Assembly: GCA_040903745.1 (NCBI GenBank)
Contig: JBBDUV010000112.1
Coordinates: 1-64,000 of the forward strand
Reading direction: 5' to 3'
DNA from: M55B112 sp040903745
GTDB taxonomy: Bacteria > Bacteroidota > Bacteroidia > Bacteroidales > GCA-2748055
Length of the DNA: 64,000 bases
Both the position numbers and the translations under genes were made by a program. A model generated the notes under the pieces. The model saw nothing but the letters and a program-made list of their open reading frames with translations. It had not been told where the DNA came from and did no database searches. This document shows, one piece after another, positions 17,249-25,781 of this stretch; the first letter of the stretch is position 1; every line of letters starts with the position of its first letter.

Positions 17249-18292
17249 ATGTTGAACAGTGCCAATAATTTAATGGTAATGTTGAATAAACAATCGATCA
17301 TAAAAATCAGGAAGATTATTGAAAAGAGAGGGCCCGTGGTGGTTATATCACATGTAAACCCCGATGGTGATGCCCTTGGATCGGGTCTTGCATTGGCATT
17401 GTTCCTGAAAAAGTTCGATCTGCCTGTCTCTGTAATCATGCCCAACAACGTGCCTGAATTTTTAAGCTGGCTCCCCGGATTCGAAATGGTTTTAACATAT
17501 AAGAAGAAAAAGAAGCAGTGTAAAGCATTGCTTGCAGAAGCGAAAACCATTTTTCTGCTCGATTTCAACGATCCTGAAAGAATCGGCGATATGAAAGATG
17601 AACTGAAAGCATCTGATGCTTTTGTGATCATGATCGATCATCACCAAAACCCGGTACAATTTACAGACTTGTTGATCTCAGAAGATTGGCGCGGGTCTGT
17701 TGGTGAGATGATCCACCTGTTGATTAAAGATGTCGCAGGAGCTGACTCCGTTGACAAAGATATTGCAACTTGTCTGTATGTTGCTATTATGACGGATACA
17801 GGTAATTTTCGCTATGCGTCCTCCTATCCGGAGATATTCAATATCGTTGGTGAATTGGTGGGTACTGGAATTGATAAAGATCAGATATACACCAATATAT
17901 ATGACAGTTACTCCGAAAACAGGATGAAGATGATGGGGTATTGCATGTCGGAAAAGCTGGTTGTACTCAGGGAATACAACACTGCTTATATTAGTCTGAA
18001 GCAGGAAGAGCTTGACAGATTTGATCACCAGATCGGCGATACGGAAGGTTTTGTGAATATTCCCTTCTCAATCAAGGGAATCAAGGTCTCTGCCCTGTTT
18101 ATTGAAAAGAAGAAACATGTAAAAATTTCGCTGAGATCAAAAGGGGCGTTCTCAGTCGACAAGCTGGCTTCACAATCCTTTAACGGAGGAGGACACCATA
18201 ATGCAGCTGGAGGAGAGATGCCTCTGTCGCTTGAGGAGACAATTATAAAATTTGAATCGGTTCTTGCAGCATATAAAGATGAACTCAGATAA
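17249..18292 (+). CDS. DHH/DHHA1 phosphoesterase (NrnA-like)
   Basis: A 347-residue phosphoesterase of the NrnA type (nano-RNase and 3'-phosphoadenosine 5'-phosphate phosphatase). Metal motifs: SHVNPDGDALGSGLALALFL (motif I), FLLDFNDPERIG (II), MIDHHQNP (III, the DHH) and MTDTGNFRYASS (IV). The C-terminal DHHA1 domain ends with the substrate motif NGGGHHNAAGGEMP. Several in-frame ATG codons (17249, 17270, 17279) could start translation; the protein core begins at about MLNKQSIIKIRK. The 3' end overlaps the FKBP lipoprotein gene by 14 bp, so they are co-transcribed. Confidence 0.88.
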   Translation: MLNSANNLMVMLNKQSIIKIRKIIEKRGPVVVISHVNPDGDALGSGLALALFLKKFDLPVSVIMPNNVPEFLSWLPGFEMVLTYKKKKKQCKALLAEAKTIFLLDFNDPERIGDMKDELKASDAFVIMIDHHQNPVQFTDLLISEDWRGSVGEMIHLLIKDVAGADSVDKDIATCLYVAIMTDTGNFRYASSYPEIFNIVGELVGTGIDKDQIYTNIYDSYSENRMKMMGYCMSEKLVVLREYNTAYISLKQEELDRFDHQIGDTEGFVNIPFSIKGIKVSALFIEKKKHVKISLRSKGAFSVDKLASQSFNGGGHHNAAGGEMPLSLEETIIKFESVLAAYKDELR

Positions 18293-18809
18293 AAAGCAGC
18301 TGATCCTGGTTATAGGATTGATCATTTTGTCGGCCTGCCGGACACCTGTTCAGGAGAGGGCTGAGGTGGTTGAGGATGAAACAGAACATGCCTTCATTGA
18401 GACGAATAAGTATATCAGGGAGCGACACCGGGAGCATATCATGGCTTTTGCCGGGAGGGTTGGCTGGGAGATGACAGAGACCCCTACAGGCTTGTGGTAC
18501 ATGATTATGGAAAAAGGGGATGGACCCGCCGTGCAGAGAGGTAAAGTTGTAGTCTATGCCTATGAAACCCGACTCCTGAACGGAAAAATATGCTATTCTG
18601 CAACTGCCACAGAGCCGAAAAGGATTGTTGCAGGGAAGGGGAACATTGAAGCCGGACTGGAAGAGGGCTTGTTATTGCTCAGGGAAGGGAGCAAAGCGCG
18701 ATTTATTGTTCCGCCACACCTGGCCCATGGCAACTTCGGTGATATGGACCAGATCCCAGGCTCCTCAGTATTGCTTATTGAAGTGCACGTAATAGAGGTA
18801 AAGAGATAA
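18279..18809 (+). CDS. FKBP-type peptidyl-prolyl isomerase lipoprotein (GldI-like)
   Basis: A 176-residue lipoprotein: hydrophobic start LILVIGLIILSAC with the lipobox Cys at about residue 19. After a Glu-rich linker an FKBP domain runs from about 65 to 175: GLWYMIMEKGDGPAVQRGKV, then LEEGLLLLREGSKARFIVPPHLAHG and SVLLIEVHVIEVK. The size and lipoprotein nature resemble GldI of gliding and T9SS bacteria, but FKBP lipoproteins are common in the phylum and the symbol is not assigned. ATG 18279 is chosen because it places the signal peptide at the N-terminus; it overlaps the previous gene. Confidence 0.8.
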   Translation: MNSDKKQLILVIGLIILSACRTPVQERAEVVEDETEHAFIETNKYIRERHREHIMAFAGRVGWEMTETPTGLWYMIMEKGDGPAVQRGKVVVYAYETRLLNGKICYSATATEPKRIVAGKGNIEAGLEEGLLLLREGSKARFIVPPHLAHGNFGDMDQIPGSSVLLIEVHVIEVKR

Positions 18810-18859
18810 ATTTTGGATGCAATGTTGAAATTCCTGGCAGCATCTTAAAATAAGTTGTG

Positions 18860-18867
18860 TAGTTTTG
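18860..18867 (+). promoter_or_regulatory. -7 box TAGTTTTG for the tandem FKBP lipoprotein
   Basis: TAGTTTTG matches TAnnTTTG 26 bp upstream of ATG 18894 and lies downstream of an alternative upstream start of the same open frame, supporting ATG 18894. Confidence 0.4.
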
Positions 18868-18893
18868 CAGTTCTACTTGATAGATTAACAGAC

Positions 18894-19853
18894 ATGACAA
18901 GAATCATCTTTTTTATATTCGTTTTAGTGAGCCTGCTCCCCTTTACAGGATGCGAGGAAGAGATCAACTACGACTACTTTAGAGCCGAGGAGGATCGCTA
19001 TTTTCACCTGTACATGGATGCGAATTATCCCGAATTAGCGCCCACGGAAAGTGGTTTGTACTTCATTGAATTCGAGGAAGGGGAGGGCTTGTCGCCCGAT
19101 TCGGGAGATTATTTGCTAATTAATTTTCTGGCATATACCGTTCCGGATGAAAAAGAAGTGGATACCTATACCGAGGAGTGGGCAAGAAGATATAACCTGT
19201 ATAATGATAAAGTGTTATACGGACCTTATAAGTATGAGTATGGCACCGGAATTACCGGATTATATGAAGGTCTTTCTATGATGAAGGAGGGCGGTATTGC
19301 GCGGCTGATCTTTAAGAGTGATCTGGGATATGGTAGTGCCGGGATGGGAAATATTGGCAGATTTGAATCGCTGATGTATGATATTGAACTGGTCGAGGTG
19401 ATTGCGGATCCGGTTCAGAATGAGCAGGAACAGATCGATGCTTTTCTTTCTGAAAACCCGACAGCATACCCTGTAAAAGATAAAGAGACCGGCGTTACCA
19501 TGTATTACATACCTGGTGTAGCTGGCGACAGCGCCCAGATAGCAGAAGGAAACAGCGTTGAGGTGTTTTATACGGGAAGGCTGCTCGACGGCAGGGTTTT
19601 CGATTCCAATGAGGGCAGTAGTAAAGGGATGAGCGTAAAAGTAGGAGAAGGAGAGGTTATTGCCGGATGGGATATTGGTCTGAAATGGTTCAGATACGGT
19701 GGAAAAGGTCAGTTGCTAATTCCTCACCAGCTTGCTTACGGTGCCGAAGGATCGAAGGTTCAAAACAGCAATAAAATTTCCATTCCGCCATATGAAGCAT
19801 TGCTTTTTGATATCAGGATATCAAAAGCCATAATAGAAGAAGACGATAAATAG
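18894..19853 (+). CDS. lipoprotein with two FKBP-type isomerase domains
   Basis: A 319-residue lipoprotein: signal IIFFIFVLVSLLPFTGC with lipobox Cys at about residue 20. Two FKBP modules follow. The first (about 45-170) contains GLYFIEFEEGEGLSPDSGDY and LYEGLSMMKEGGIARLIFKS and looks divergent. The second (about 195-315) is canonical: VEVFYTGRLLDGRVFDSNEG, IAGWDIGLKWFRYGGKGQL and LIPHQLAYGAEG. It likely assists folding of periplasmic or outer-membrane proteins. It follows the single-domain FKBP lipoprotein on the same strand with its own -7 box. Confidence 0.82.
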   Translation: MTRIIFFIFVLVSLLPFTGCEEEINYDYFRAEEDRYFHLYMDANYPELAPTESGLYFIEFEEGEGLSPDSGDYLLINFLAYTVPDEKEVDTYTEEWARRYNLYNDKVLYGPYKYEYGTGITGLYEGLSMMKEGGIARLIFKSDLGYGSAGMGNIGRFESLMYDIELVEVIADPVQNEQEQIDAFLSENPTAYPVKDKETGVTMYYIPGVAGDSAQIAEGNSVEVFYTGRLLDGRVFDSNEGSSKGMSVKVGEGEVIAGWDIGLKWFRYGGKGQLLIPHQLAYGAEGSKVQNSNKISIPPYEALLFDIRISKAIIEEDDK

Positions 19854-19940
19854 CCCAAATTGATTCGGTTTGCCTTTTCTGAATTCCTAAATTCGACACT
19901 TTTGGCCATAAAAAACTGACTCTAAACCCCCGGCTATTTA

Positions 19941-19980
19941 AAGTCCGTCAATTGAGTAGGAGTGGACAGACTATTTAGCC
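19941..19980. repeat. dispersed intergenic repeat, divergent copy
   Basis: AAGTCCGTCAATTGAGTAGG then AGTGGACAGACTATTT resembles the two better copies at 35851-35890 and 41587-41626 but lacks four bases in the middle. It keeps the imperfect palindrome (GTCCGTC facing GACAGAC). It lies in the 217-bp gap after the FKBP lipoprotein, with the second repeat type (20012-20029) just downstream. Confidence 0.35.
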
Positions 19981-20011
19981 GTCAATAGAGTCAAGTGTTT
20001 GAGCTAGAACC

Positions 20012-20029
20012 GAGCTTGCGAGCTCGACG
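20012..20029. repeat. short palindromic repeat GAGCTTGCGAGCTCGACG
   Basis: GAGCTTGCGAGCTCGACG contains the palindrome GAGCT-TGCG-AGCTC. A second copy with two substitutions is at 52023-52040, also intergenic. It looks like a dispersed REP-like element. Confidence 0.4.
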
Positions 20030-20037
20030 AAGTCAAA

Positions 20038-20069
20038 GTTCAATAACAAGCATAACGCAGTTATTGGAC
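20038..20069. terminator. hairpin beyond the 3' end of the rsmI-like gene
   Basis: GTTCAATAAC (20038-20047) faces GTTATTGGAC (20060-20069), a 10-bp stem with one G-T pair and a 12-nt loop, directly beyond the minus-strand stop codon at 20071. No T-run follows on the minus strand, so it may be a processing or factor-dependent end instead of an intrinsic terminator. Confidence 0.3.
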
Positions 20070-20070
20070 T

Positions 20071-20793
20071 TTATAGACAAACACAATCGGACTTTCCCAA
20101 TAGAAATACAGCCGGACGCTTATGCAGATCCGGTTTTTTCTTTTTCCAAAAGCTGACTGCCGCAGTTTTGATCATCTCTGTTTTAGTTGTAATATCAACG
20201 GCGACGGTCAGAAGTGTCTGTTTCCGGCAGGACGAACAGATATCTTCCAGCAATGCATTGTTCCTGTAGGGTGTTTCAATAAAGATCTGCGTCTCATTCT
20301 TTTGTTCAACAATTTTTTCCAGGTTTTTGATGTGCTGTATCCGTTCACTACGTTGCACCGGTAAATAGCCGACAAACCTGAATGATTGTCCGTTGAACCC
20401 GGAAGCCATCAGTGCCATAAAAATAGAAGAGGGGCCTGTAAGCGGAACGACATCGATCTCCTGCTCGTGCGCAAGATTCACCAGTGCGGCACCCGGATCG
20501 GCAATGCCGGGAAGTCCCGCCTCTGAGATGACACCCATGTCCTTCCCTTCCTGAACCGGACGCAGAAAGCCCTCTATCTCTTTTGGGTCGGTATGTTTGT
20601 TCAATTCAAAAAAAGTTAGCTCATTAATCTGCATCTCCTTGTCGATCGTTTTCAGGTAGCGTCTGGCATTCCTCGTTTTTTCAACAACAAAATAGCTGAG
20701 TCCGGTAATCAGTCCCTTCATGTTCAGGGGCAGAAAGGTATCAGGATCGGGGTTTCCCAATGAATTGGGTATCAAAAATAGTTTACCTGGCAT
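20071..20793 (-). CDS. SAM-dependent methyltransferase, RsmI family
   Basis: A 240-residue member of the tetrapyrrole-methylase fold family that includes RsmI (2'-O-methylation of 16S rRNA C1402). Visible: MPGKLFLIPNSLGNPDPDTF at the start, VISEAGLPGIADPGAALVNLA (the glycine-rich SAM loop), VVPLTGPSSIFMALMASGFNGQ and FIETPYRNNALLEDI. Classical RsmI begins with GTLYVVATPIGN and is about 280 residues long; this protein is the shorter Bacteroidota variant, so the exact target is uncertain. It is divergent from the MBL hydrolase gene, with 97 bp between start codons. Confidence 0.85.
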   Translation of the reverse strand: MPGKLFLIPNSLGNPDPDTFLPLNMKGLITGLSYFVVEKTRNARRYLKTIDKEMQINELTFFELNKHTDPKEIEGFLRPVQEGKDMGVISEAGLPGIADPGAALVNLAHEQEIDVVPLTGPSSIFMALMASGFNGQSFRFVGYLPVQRSERIQHIKNLEKIVEQKNETQIFIETPYRNNALLEDICSSCRKQTLLTVAVDITTKTEMIKTAAVSFWKKKKPDLHKRPAVFLLGKSDCVCL

Positions 20794-20890
20794 CTTTTTG
20801 TTTTAAAAGTAACAAGAATAAAGAAATTTCTTCGGTCTTCGCTCGAAAATGATTAATTTCGGGGTCATTTTAAAAACGGGAGGGAAATCA

Positions 20891-21652
20891 TTGAAAGTTA
20901 CTTTTTTGGGAACAGGAACATCACAGGGAGTGCCTGTGATCGGATGCAGATGTGATGCATGCAGGTCGGACGATCCGCACGATAACAGACTGCGTTCATC
21001 CATCCTGTTGCAGAACGACGATTCCACCATTGTTATTGACACAGGACCTGATTTCAGGCAGCAGATGCTCAGGGAGAAGGTGCTACAGCTTGATGCAGTG
21101 ATCTATACCCATGAGCACAGGGATCATATCGCGGGATTGGACGATATCCGTGCTTTTAACTTTCTACAGAAGAGATCGATGGATCTTTACGGTGAAAAAA
21201 AGGTGTTGCAGTCCATCCGGATATCCTTCCCCTATATTTTCGCCGATAACAGGTACCCCGGAGTTCCCAGTGTAAACCTCCATGAAATCAACCTCAACCC
21301 CTTCGAGGTCCGGGAAATCTCTTTTATACCCATCAGGATGGTCCATGCCAATATACCGGTGCTGGGTTTTCGGATCAATGATTTTGCCTACCTGGTAGAT
21401 GCCAATTTCATTTCAGCCGAGGAGAAGCGCAAGTTGAAGGGTATTAGCAAAGTCGTGATCGGTGCATTGCGGAAGGAGAAGCACCATTCGCATTTCACCC
21501 TGGAAGAAGCGGGTAAACTATTCCTTGAACTGGATGCCGATGAGGGGTATGTCACCCATATCTCTCACCAGATGGGATTGGAGGAGGAGTTCAGAAAGCT
21601 TCTGCCCGCAGGCATGATCCCTGCCTACGATGGCCTGGTCCTCGAGATATAG
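20891..21652 (+). CDS. MBL-fold metallo-hydrolase
   Basis: A metallo-beta-lactamase-fold hydrolase of about 253 residues. It begins KVTFLGTGTSQGVPVIGC with a CRCDAC pair typical of the PhnP-like subgroup, carries the metal motif THEHRDHIAGLDDIRAF (HxHxDH), and has further His residues at MVHANIPVLGF and THISHQMG. I choose TTG 20891: it follows GGGAGGG and matches the usual N-terminus of the family; ATG 20849 would add 14 residues of unlikely sequence lying over a TTAATTTCGG promoter-like stretch. The substrate is unknown; PhnP relatives are cyclic phosphodiesterases. The 3' end overlaps the convergent MFS gene by 28 bp. Confidence 0.78.
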   Translation: MKVTFLGTGTSQGVPVIGCRCDACRSDDPHDNRLRSSILLQNDDSTIVIDTGPDFRQQMLREKVLQLDAVIYTHEHRDHIAGLDDIRAFNFLQKRSMDLYGEKKVLQSIRISFPYIFADNRYPGVPSVNLHEINLNPFEVREISFIPIRMVHANIPVLGFRINDFAYLVDANFISAEEKRKLKGISKVVIGALRKEKHHSHFTLEEAGKLFLELDADEGYVTHISHQMGLEEEFRKLLPAGMIPAYDGLVLEI

Positions 21653-22842
21653 TCCACCTGTTGATTCATCCGGCTGCGGGAAAGGAGGAACAGGATGCCG
21701 GCGATGACATTCAGAACCAGGAAGATGATCCCTCCGAGAAGCAATGCCGCCGGCAGGTCATACAGATCGTTCACCCACCCGATGAGCGGTCCCGCGATAG
21801 AAAAAATGATCCTGATAACAAAGTTCCTCACCGACAGCACCGTGGCCCGGATCTCTGAGCTTGTAACACGGTTGATATAGTCTTTAAGCACCGGTGTGGC
21901 ATAGCCCCGCACGAGGTAAAAGAGGAGAAGGACGATGAGGCCGCTGACGAGGCCCGAGCGTGAGAGTGCGATGTACCCCAGTGGGATCAAAAGGCTGATG
22001 AGGATGATCGATCGTTTTGGACCAAGAAGCATCTCGGTGCGGTAGGCATAAAAGGAGGAGAGGGCGACGGTGATGTTGAGTCCGGCCCATAACAGACCGA
22101 ACCAGACCTTGTCAATCTGGCTGTATTCAAAAAATTTCTGAGCGAACCACGCCATGGTGAGGGTTGCACATCCGATAAACGCCGAGAGGAGGATGTTTCG
22201 CCTTAGTATTTTATTGCCGATGAGGGCAAAACGTGAAATATCTACGATCTCCCTGAAGTCGCGGTTCATTAGTTTCTTGTGCTGTAAAGGTTCTCTAAGG
22301 GTCAGTGCCGCGGGGATTGCCAGGGCGGCCACAATGATCTGTCCATAGTAGGGTGTCCTGAGCGAAACGGTCACCAGCAGGATGCTCAGAAGTGCGGCAG
22401 CTGCCTCGGCGAGACTACCCAGTGAGGTGATCCGTCCTTCGTACCGGCTGTACTTTCGCTCCTGCCCCTGCTCCAGCAGCGAATCGTAAAGCATCGCTGA
22501 ATCGGCCCCCGATACCAGGCTCTGCCCGATCCCGAGAATAATCTGTGCGATGAGGAAACCGTAAAAGCCATAGCTTATGCCGTAAACCATGAATCCTGCC
22601 ATACCCAGCACGGCACCTGTGAGGATCGTTCTCTTTCTTCCCCATACATCGGCCATATAGCCGGAGGGGATCTCCAGAATCACGATCATGATGGAGTAGA
22701 TCGCCTGAAGTACCATTATATCCTTCATTTTCAATCCATTGCTCTCATAGAACAACACAACAACAGGCATGTATAGCATGAACCATTTCGAGATCTTGAT
22801 AAGATACAACCTGGGTATATTAGGATGTAAGACCATGGCCAC
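21625..22842 (-). CDS. MFS transporter
   Basis: A 405-residue major facilitator with 12 predicted membrane helices. The family loop between helices 2 and 3 is seen as GYMADVWGRKRTILTGAVLG. The N-terminus LYLIKISKWFMLYMPVVVLFYESNGL and the helix ILGIGQSLVSGADSAMLYDSLLEQGQ resemble the subgroup of putative drug or metabolite exporters related to permeases annotated only as MFS. The C-terminal tail is short (LSRSRMNQQVDYISRTRPS). Substrate cannot be inferred. It is divergent from the hydro-lyase operon and overlaps the MBL gene at the 3' end. Confidence 0.85.
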   Translation of the reverse strand: MAMVLHPNIPRLYLIKISKWFMLYMPVVVLFYESNGLKMKDIMVLQAIYSIMIVILEIPSGYMADVWGRKRTILTGAVLGMAGFMVYGISYGFYGFLIAQIILGIGQSLVSGADSAMLYDSLLEQGQERKYSRYEGRITSLGSLAEAAAALLSILLVTVSLRTPYYGQIIVAALAIPAALTLREPLQHKKLMNRDFREIVDISRFALIGNKILRRNILLSAFIGCATLTMAWFAQKFFEYSQIDKVWFGLLWAGLNITVALSSFYAYRTEMLLGPKRSIILISLLIPLGYIALSRSGLVSGLIVLLLFYLVRGYATPVLKDYINRVTSSEIRATVLSVRNFVIRIIFSIAGPLIGWVNDLYDLPAALLLGGIIFLVLNVIAGILFLLSRSRMNQQVDYISRTRPS

Positions 22843-22919
22843 AAAGATAACTGTTGTATAATAGATTTTCTATCAATATTCAGATTGTATCTTTACACCT
22901 GAAACAAACTGTTTAACTA

Positions 22920-24725
22920 ATGGGAGCTACCGTTGTTGAAAAAATTCTCGCCGCACATTCTGACCGGGATCGGGTGGGACCGGGCGATATTGTCGATGTG
23001 GCAATCGATGCCCGTGTAGCGCGCGATTTCGGCGGGGCGAATGTAGTGAAGAACATCACTGGAAACAACCTTTCCGTTGCCGATCCCGGGAAGACCTTCT
23101 TCACCTTCGATTGTAACCCCACCGGGTCCGACCAGAAGTATGCAGCGAACCAGCAGCTGTGCAGGGTGTTTGCACGCGAGCATGGCATCAGGGTGTACGA
23201 CATCAACCGTGGGATCGGAACGCATATCCTGATAGAGGAGGGGTTGGCGGGGCCCGGTACCACGGCTGTTTCTACCGATTCCCACGCCAACATCATCGGT
23301 GCCGTGGGCGCATTCGGTCAGGGGATGGGCGATAAGGATATTGCAGCTGCCTGGAGCAAGGGAAAGATCTGGTTCAAAACGCCTTCATCCGCTAAAATTG
23401 TGTTCACGGGGGAACGCCCTGCCCAGGTAACTGCCAAAGATATTGTACTGAACCTGCTGGCGCGGTTTGGATCGAATGCTCTGCTGGGATATTCCGTCGA
23501 ACTTTGCGGGGAGGTGATTGAACAGTTGAAGCTCGACGAGCGGATCACCATTGCCTCGATGGCAACGGAGCTTGGAGCGATCATTATATTGATCCCGCCC
23601 AATGATGAGGTGCTGCGGTATTGCGAGTCGAGGGCGAGGAGGAGGATCGAGCCGGTAGTAGCCGACGAAGATGCTGCTTACGATTTGTTTGAGGAGATGG
23701 ACCTGTCGTCGTTCCGAAAGCTGGTTTCCCTGCCGGGGAAGCCGCACGATACCGCTGAGATTCCGCGGGAGAGGGTATGGATCGATTCGGCCTTTATTGG
23801 TAGCTGTACCAACGGCCGGATGAAGGACCTGGAGATAGCCGCGTGCATTCTGAAAGGGAGAAAGGTGGCGCCGGGAGTGGTGCTGAAGGTTGTGCCGGCC
23901 ACCGATAGAATATGGCACCAGGCACTCGAGTCGGGTCTGCTGGAGGAGCTGAAGGAGGCCGGGGCGCTCATCTCCAATGCGGGGTGCGCGGGGTGTGCTG
24001 CCGGACAGGTGGGGCAGAACGGACCGGGTGAGGTGACAATCAGTACAGGCAACAGGAACTTTCCGGGAAAGCAGGGCCTGGGTGAGGTCTACCTGGCATC
24101 GCCCGATGTGGTGGCGGCTTCGGCTGTGGCAGGGTATATCACCACACCGGAGGAGCTTCCCGATGTGTTGCCCGACAGACCAGTATCGGGAAGGCGTGAA
24201 CCTACAGCTGTCACCCAGGAGCGCCCTCCTGTTGCCAATATGCCCGTTGAGGTTTCGGGCAGGGTATGGGTGATTCCGGAAGATGATATCGATACGGATA
24301 TGATCTTTCACAACCGGCACCTCGCCATAACCGAGCAGTCTGAGATGGGTGCCCATGCTTTTGGCAACCTGAAAGGATATGAGCATTTTGCTGCAGAGGC
24401 AGCGCCGGGCGATATTATCCTTGCCGGGAAGAATTTCGGATCGGGAAGCTCACGGCAGCAGGCGGTAGATTGCTTTAAGGCGCTGGGTGTTGCGGCTGTG
24501 ATCGCACGTTCTTTCGGTTCAATCTACGAGCGCAACGCAATCAACTCAGCGTTTCCGATCGTGGTGTGCGACCATATTTTTGATCACGGCCTTAAAACGG
24601 GCGACAGAATTGGAATCAATTTTGAAAAAGGTGTCGTAACTTTGCCCTCAGGGAATGAGAAGATTGAGGTGACGCCCTTTTCAGAAGTTCAGATGGAGAT
24701 ATATAGAAATAACGGACTCTTTTAA
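22920..24725 (+). CDS. fused LeuC-LeuD-type aconitase-family hydro-lyase (copy 1)
   Basis: A 601-residue single-chain member of the aconitase/3-isopropylmalate dehydratase family. Residues 1-410 form the large-subunit part: TTAVSTDSHANIIGAVGAFG, the first cluster Cys in GSCTNGRMKDLEIA, and the Cys pair in NAGCAGCAAGQVG. A linker (about 415-445) leads to the swivel domain of LeuD type: PEDDIDTDMIFHNRHLAI and AGKNFGSGSSRQQAVDCFKA (the catalytic Ser motif GSSR). The loop that sets substrate choice in this family (YLRx in LeuD) reads NRHLAI, so the substrate is not predictable; isopropylmalate, homocitrate, citramalate or another hydroxyacid are possible. It is the first gene of an operon with asnA and a second such fusion. 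A TATCTTTA box lies at 22888-22895. Confidence 0.85.
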   Translation: MGATVVEKILAAHSDRDRVGPGDIVDVAIDARVARDFGGANVVKNITGNNLSVADPGKTFFTFDCNPTGSDQKYAANQQLCRVFAREHGIRVYDINRGIGTHILIEEGLAGPGTTAVSTDSHANIIGAVGAFGQGMGDKDIAAAWSKGKIWFKTPSSAKIVFTGERPAQVTAKDIVLNLLARFGSNALLGYSVELCGEVIEQLKLDERITIASMATELGAIIILIPPNDEVLRYCESRARRRIEPVVADEDAAYDLFEEMDLSSFRKLVSLPGKPHDTAEIPRERVWIDSAFIGSCTNGRMKDLEIAACILKGRKVAPGVVLKVVPATDRIWHQALESGLLEELKEAGALISNAGCAGCAAGQVGQNGPGEVTISTGNRNFPGKQGLGEVYLASPDVVAASAVAGYITTPEELPDVLPDRPVSGRREPTAVTQERPPVANMPVEVSGRVWVIPEDDIDTDMIFHNRHLAITEQSEMGAHAFGNLKGYEHFAAEAAPGDIILAGKNFGSGSSRQQAVDCFKALGVAAVIARSFGSIYERNAINSAFPIVVCDHIFDHGLKTGDRIGINFEKGVVTLPSGNEKIEVTPFSEVQMEIYRNNGLF

Positions 24726-24735
24726 AAACAATGCT

Positions 24736-25770
24736 ATGAGATTAATTATTCCTGACAACTATCAGCCGCTGCAAGGTTTGAAGCAGACAGAGACTGCCCT
24801 GAAGCTAATGAAGGAGCATTTCGAGATCGGACTCTCCTCGGAGTTGCGACTCAGGCGGGTGACCGCCCCCCTTTTCGTGCTTAGCTCCACAGGTCTCAAC
24901 GATAACCTCAGGGGAGTCGAGGAGCCGGTTGCGTTTAAGATTAAGGATATGCGCAACCAGGAGGCAGAGGTGGTGCAGTCGCTCGCCAAATGGAAGCGGA
25001 TGATGCTGCGTGACTACGATATTGAGCTGGGCAATGGGATCTATACCGATATGAACGCGCTCAGACCCGATGAGGAGCTGGACAACCTGCACAGTATCTA
25101 TGTGGACCAGTGGGACTGGGAGCGGGTGATCAGCCGGGAGGAGAGGAGTCTCGAGACGCTTAAAAAGGCTGCCCGGCAGGTATATGCCACGATGCGGCGG
25201 ACCGAATACTATTTGTTTACCCTGTATCCGATGATCAGGCCGGTGCTGCCGGAAGAGCTCACCTTCATCCACGCGGAGGAGCTGTATGAGTTGTATCCCG
25301 ACCTGAGCCCGAAGGAGCGGGAAGATAAAATATCGGAGAAGTATGGTGCCGTATTTATTATCGGTATCGGTTCCGACCTGCCAGACGGTAAGCCGCATGA
25401 CAGGCGGGCGCCCGATTATGATGACTGGACCACGGAAACTGAGAAGGGTTTCAAGGGGCTGAACGGGGATATCATCGTCTGGAACAACATACTGAAGTGT
25501 GCCTGCGAACTCACCTCGATGGGGATCAGGGTTGATCAGGATGAGTTGGTGCGCCAGCTGGAGATCACGGGCGACCAGGACCGGTTGGAGCTGCTGTTTC
25601 ACCGCCGGTTGATGGATGGTGAACTACCTTCGGCCATTGGAGGCGGCATCGGACAGTCGCGTACCGCCATGGTCTACCTCCGCAAGGCACACATCGGCGA
25701 GATACAATCGGCGATCTGGCCGGGTGAGATGGTGGACCACTGCAGAAAATGCGGAATCAAGCTGATCTAA
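24736..25770 (+). CDS. asnA: aspartate-ammonia ligase (asparagine synthetase A)
   Basis: A 344-residue class II tRNA-synthetase-like enzyme making asparagine from aspartate, ammonia and ATP. Motifs include LIIPDNYQPLQGLKQTETAL at the start, LRLRRVTAPLFVLSSTGLND, VEEPVAFKIKDM, VQSLAKWKRMML, the metal and ATP region SIYVDQWDWERVI, and the class II motif 3 region SAIGGGIGQSRTAMVYLRKAHIGEIQ (given in part). Length is as in the family. It starts 10 bp after the first hydro-lyase fusion and ends 11 bp before the start of the second, so all three are translated from one message. Nothing links asparagine synthesis to LeuCD chemistry in textbook pathways. Confidence 0.95.
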   Translation: MRLIIPDNYQPLQGLKQTETALKLMKEHFEIGLSSELRLRRVTAPLFVLSSTGLNDNLRGVEEPVAFKIKDMRNQEAEVVQSLAKWKRMMLRDYDIELGNGIYTDMNALRPDEELDNLHSIYVDQWDWERVISREERSLETLKKAARQVYATMRRTEYYLFTLYPMIRPVLPEELTFIHAEELYELYPDLSPKEREDKISEKYGAVFIIGIGSDLPDGKPHDRRAPDYDDWTTETEKGFKGLNGDIIVWNNILKCACELTSMGIRVDQDELVRQLEITGDQDRLELLFHRRLMDGELPSAIGGGIGQSRTAMVYLRKAHIGEIQSAIWPGEMVDHCRKCGIKLI

Positions 25771-25781
25771 AACAGGATACT

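Noticed and set aside
20066..20080. GGACTTTATAGACAA as another copy of the 40-nt repeat
   Set aside because: Only about 15 bases match and they belong to the 3' end of the rsmI-like coding sequence and its stop codon.
23385..24386. A 333-codon minus-strand open frame inside hydro-lyase copy 1
   Set aside because: Antisense shadow of a coding sequence that has clear family motifs on the plus strand.
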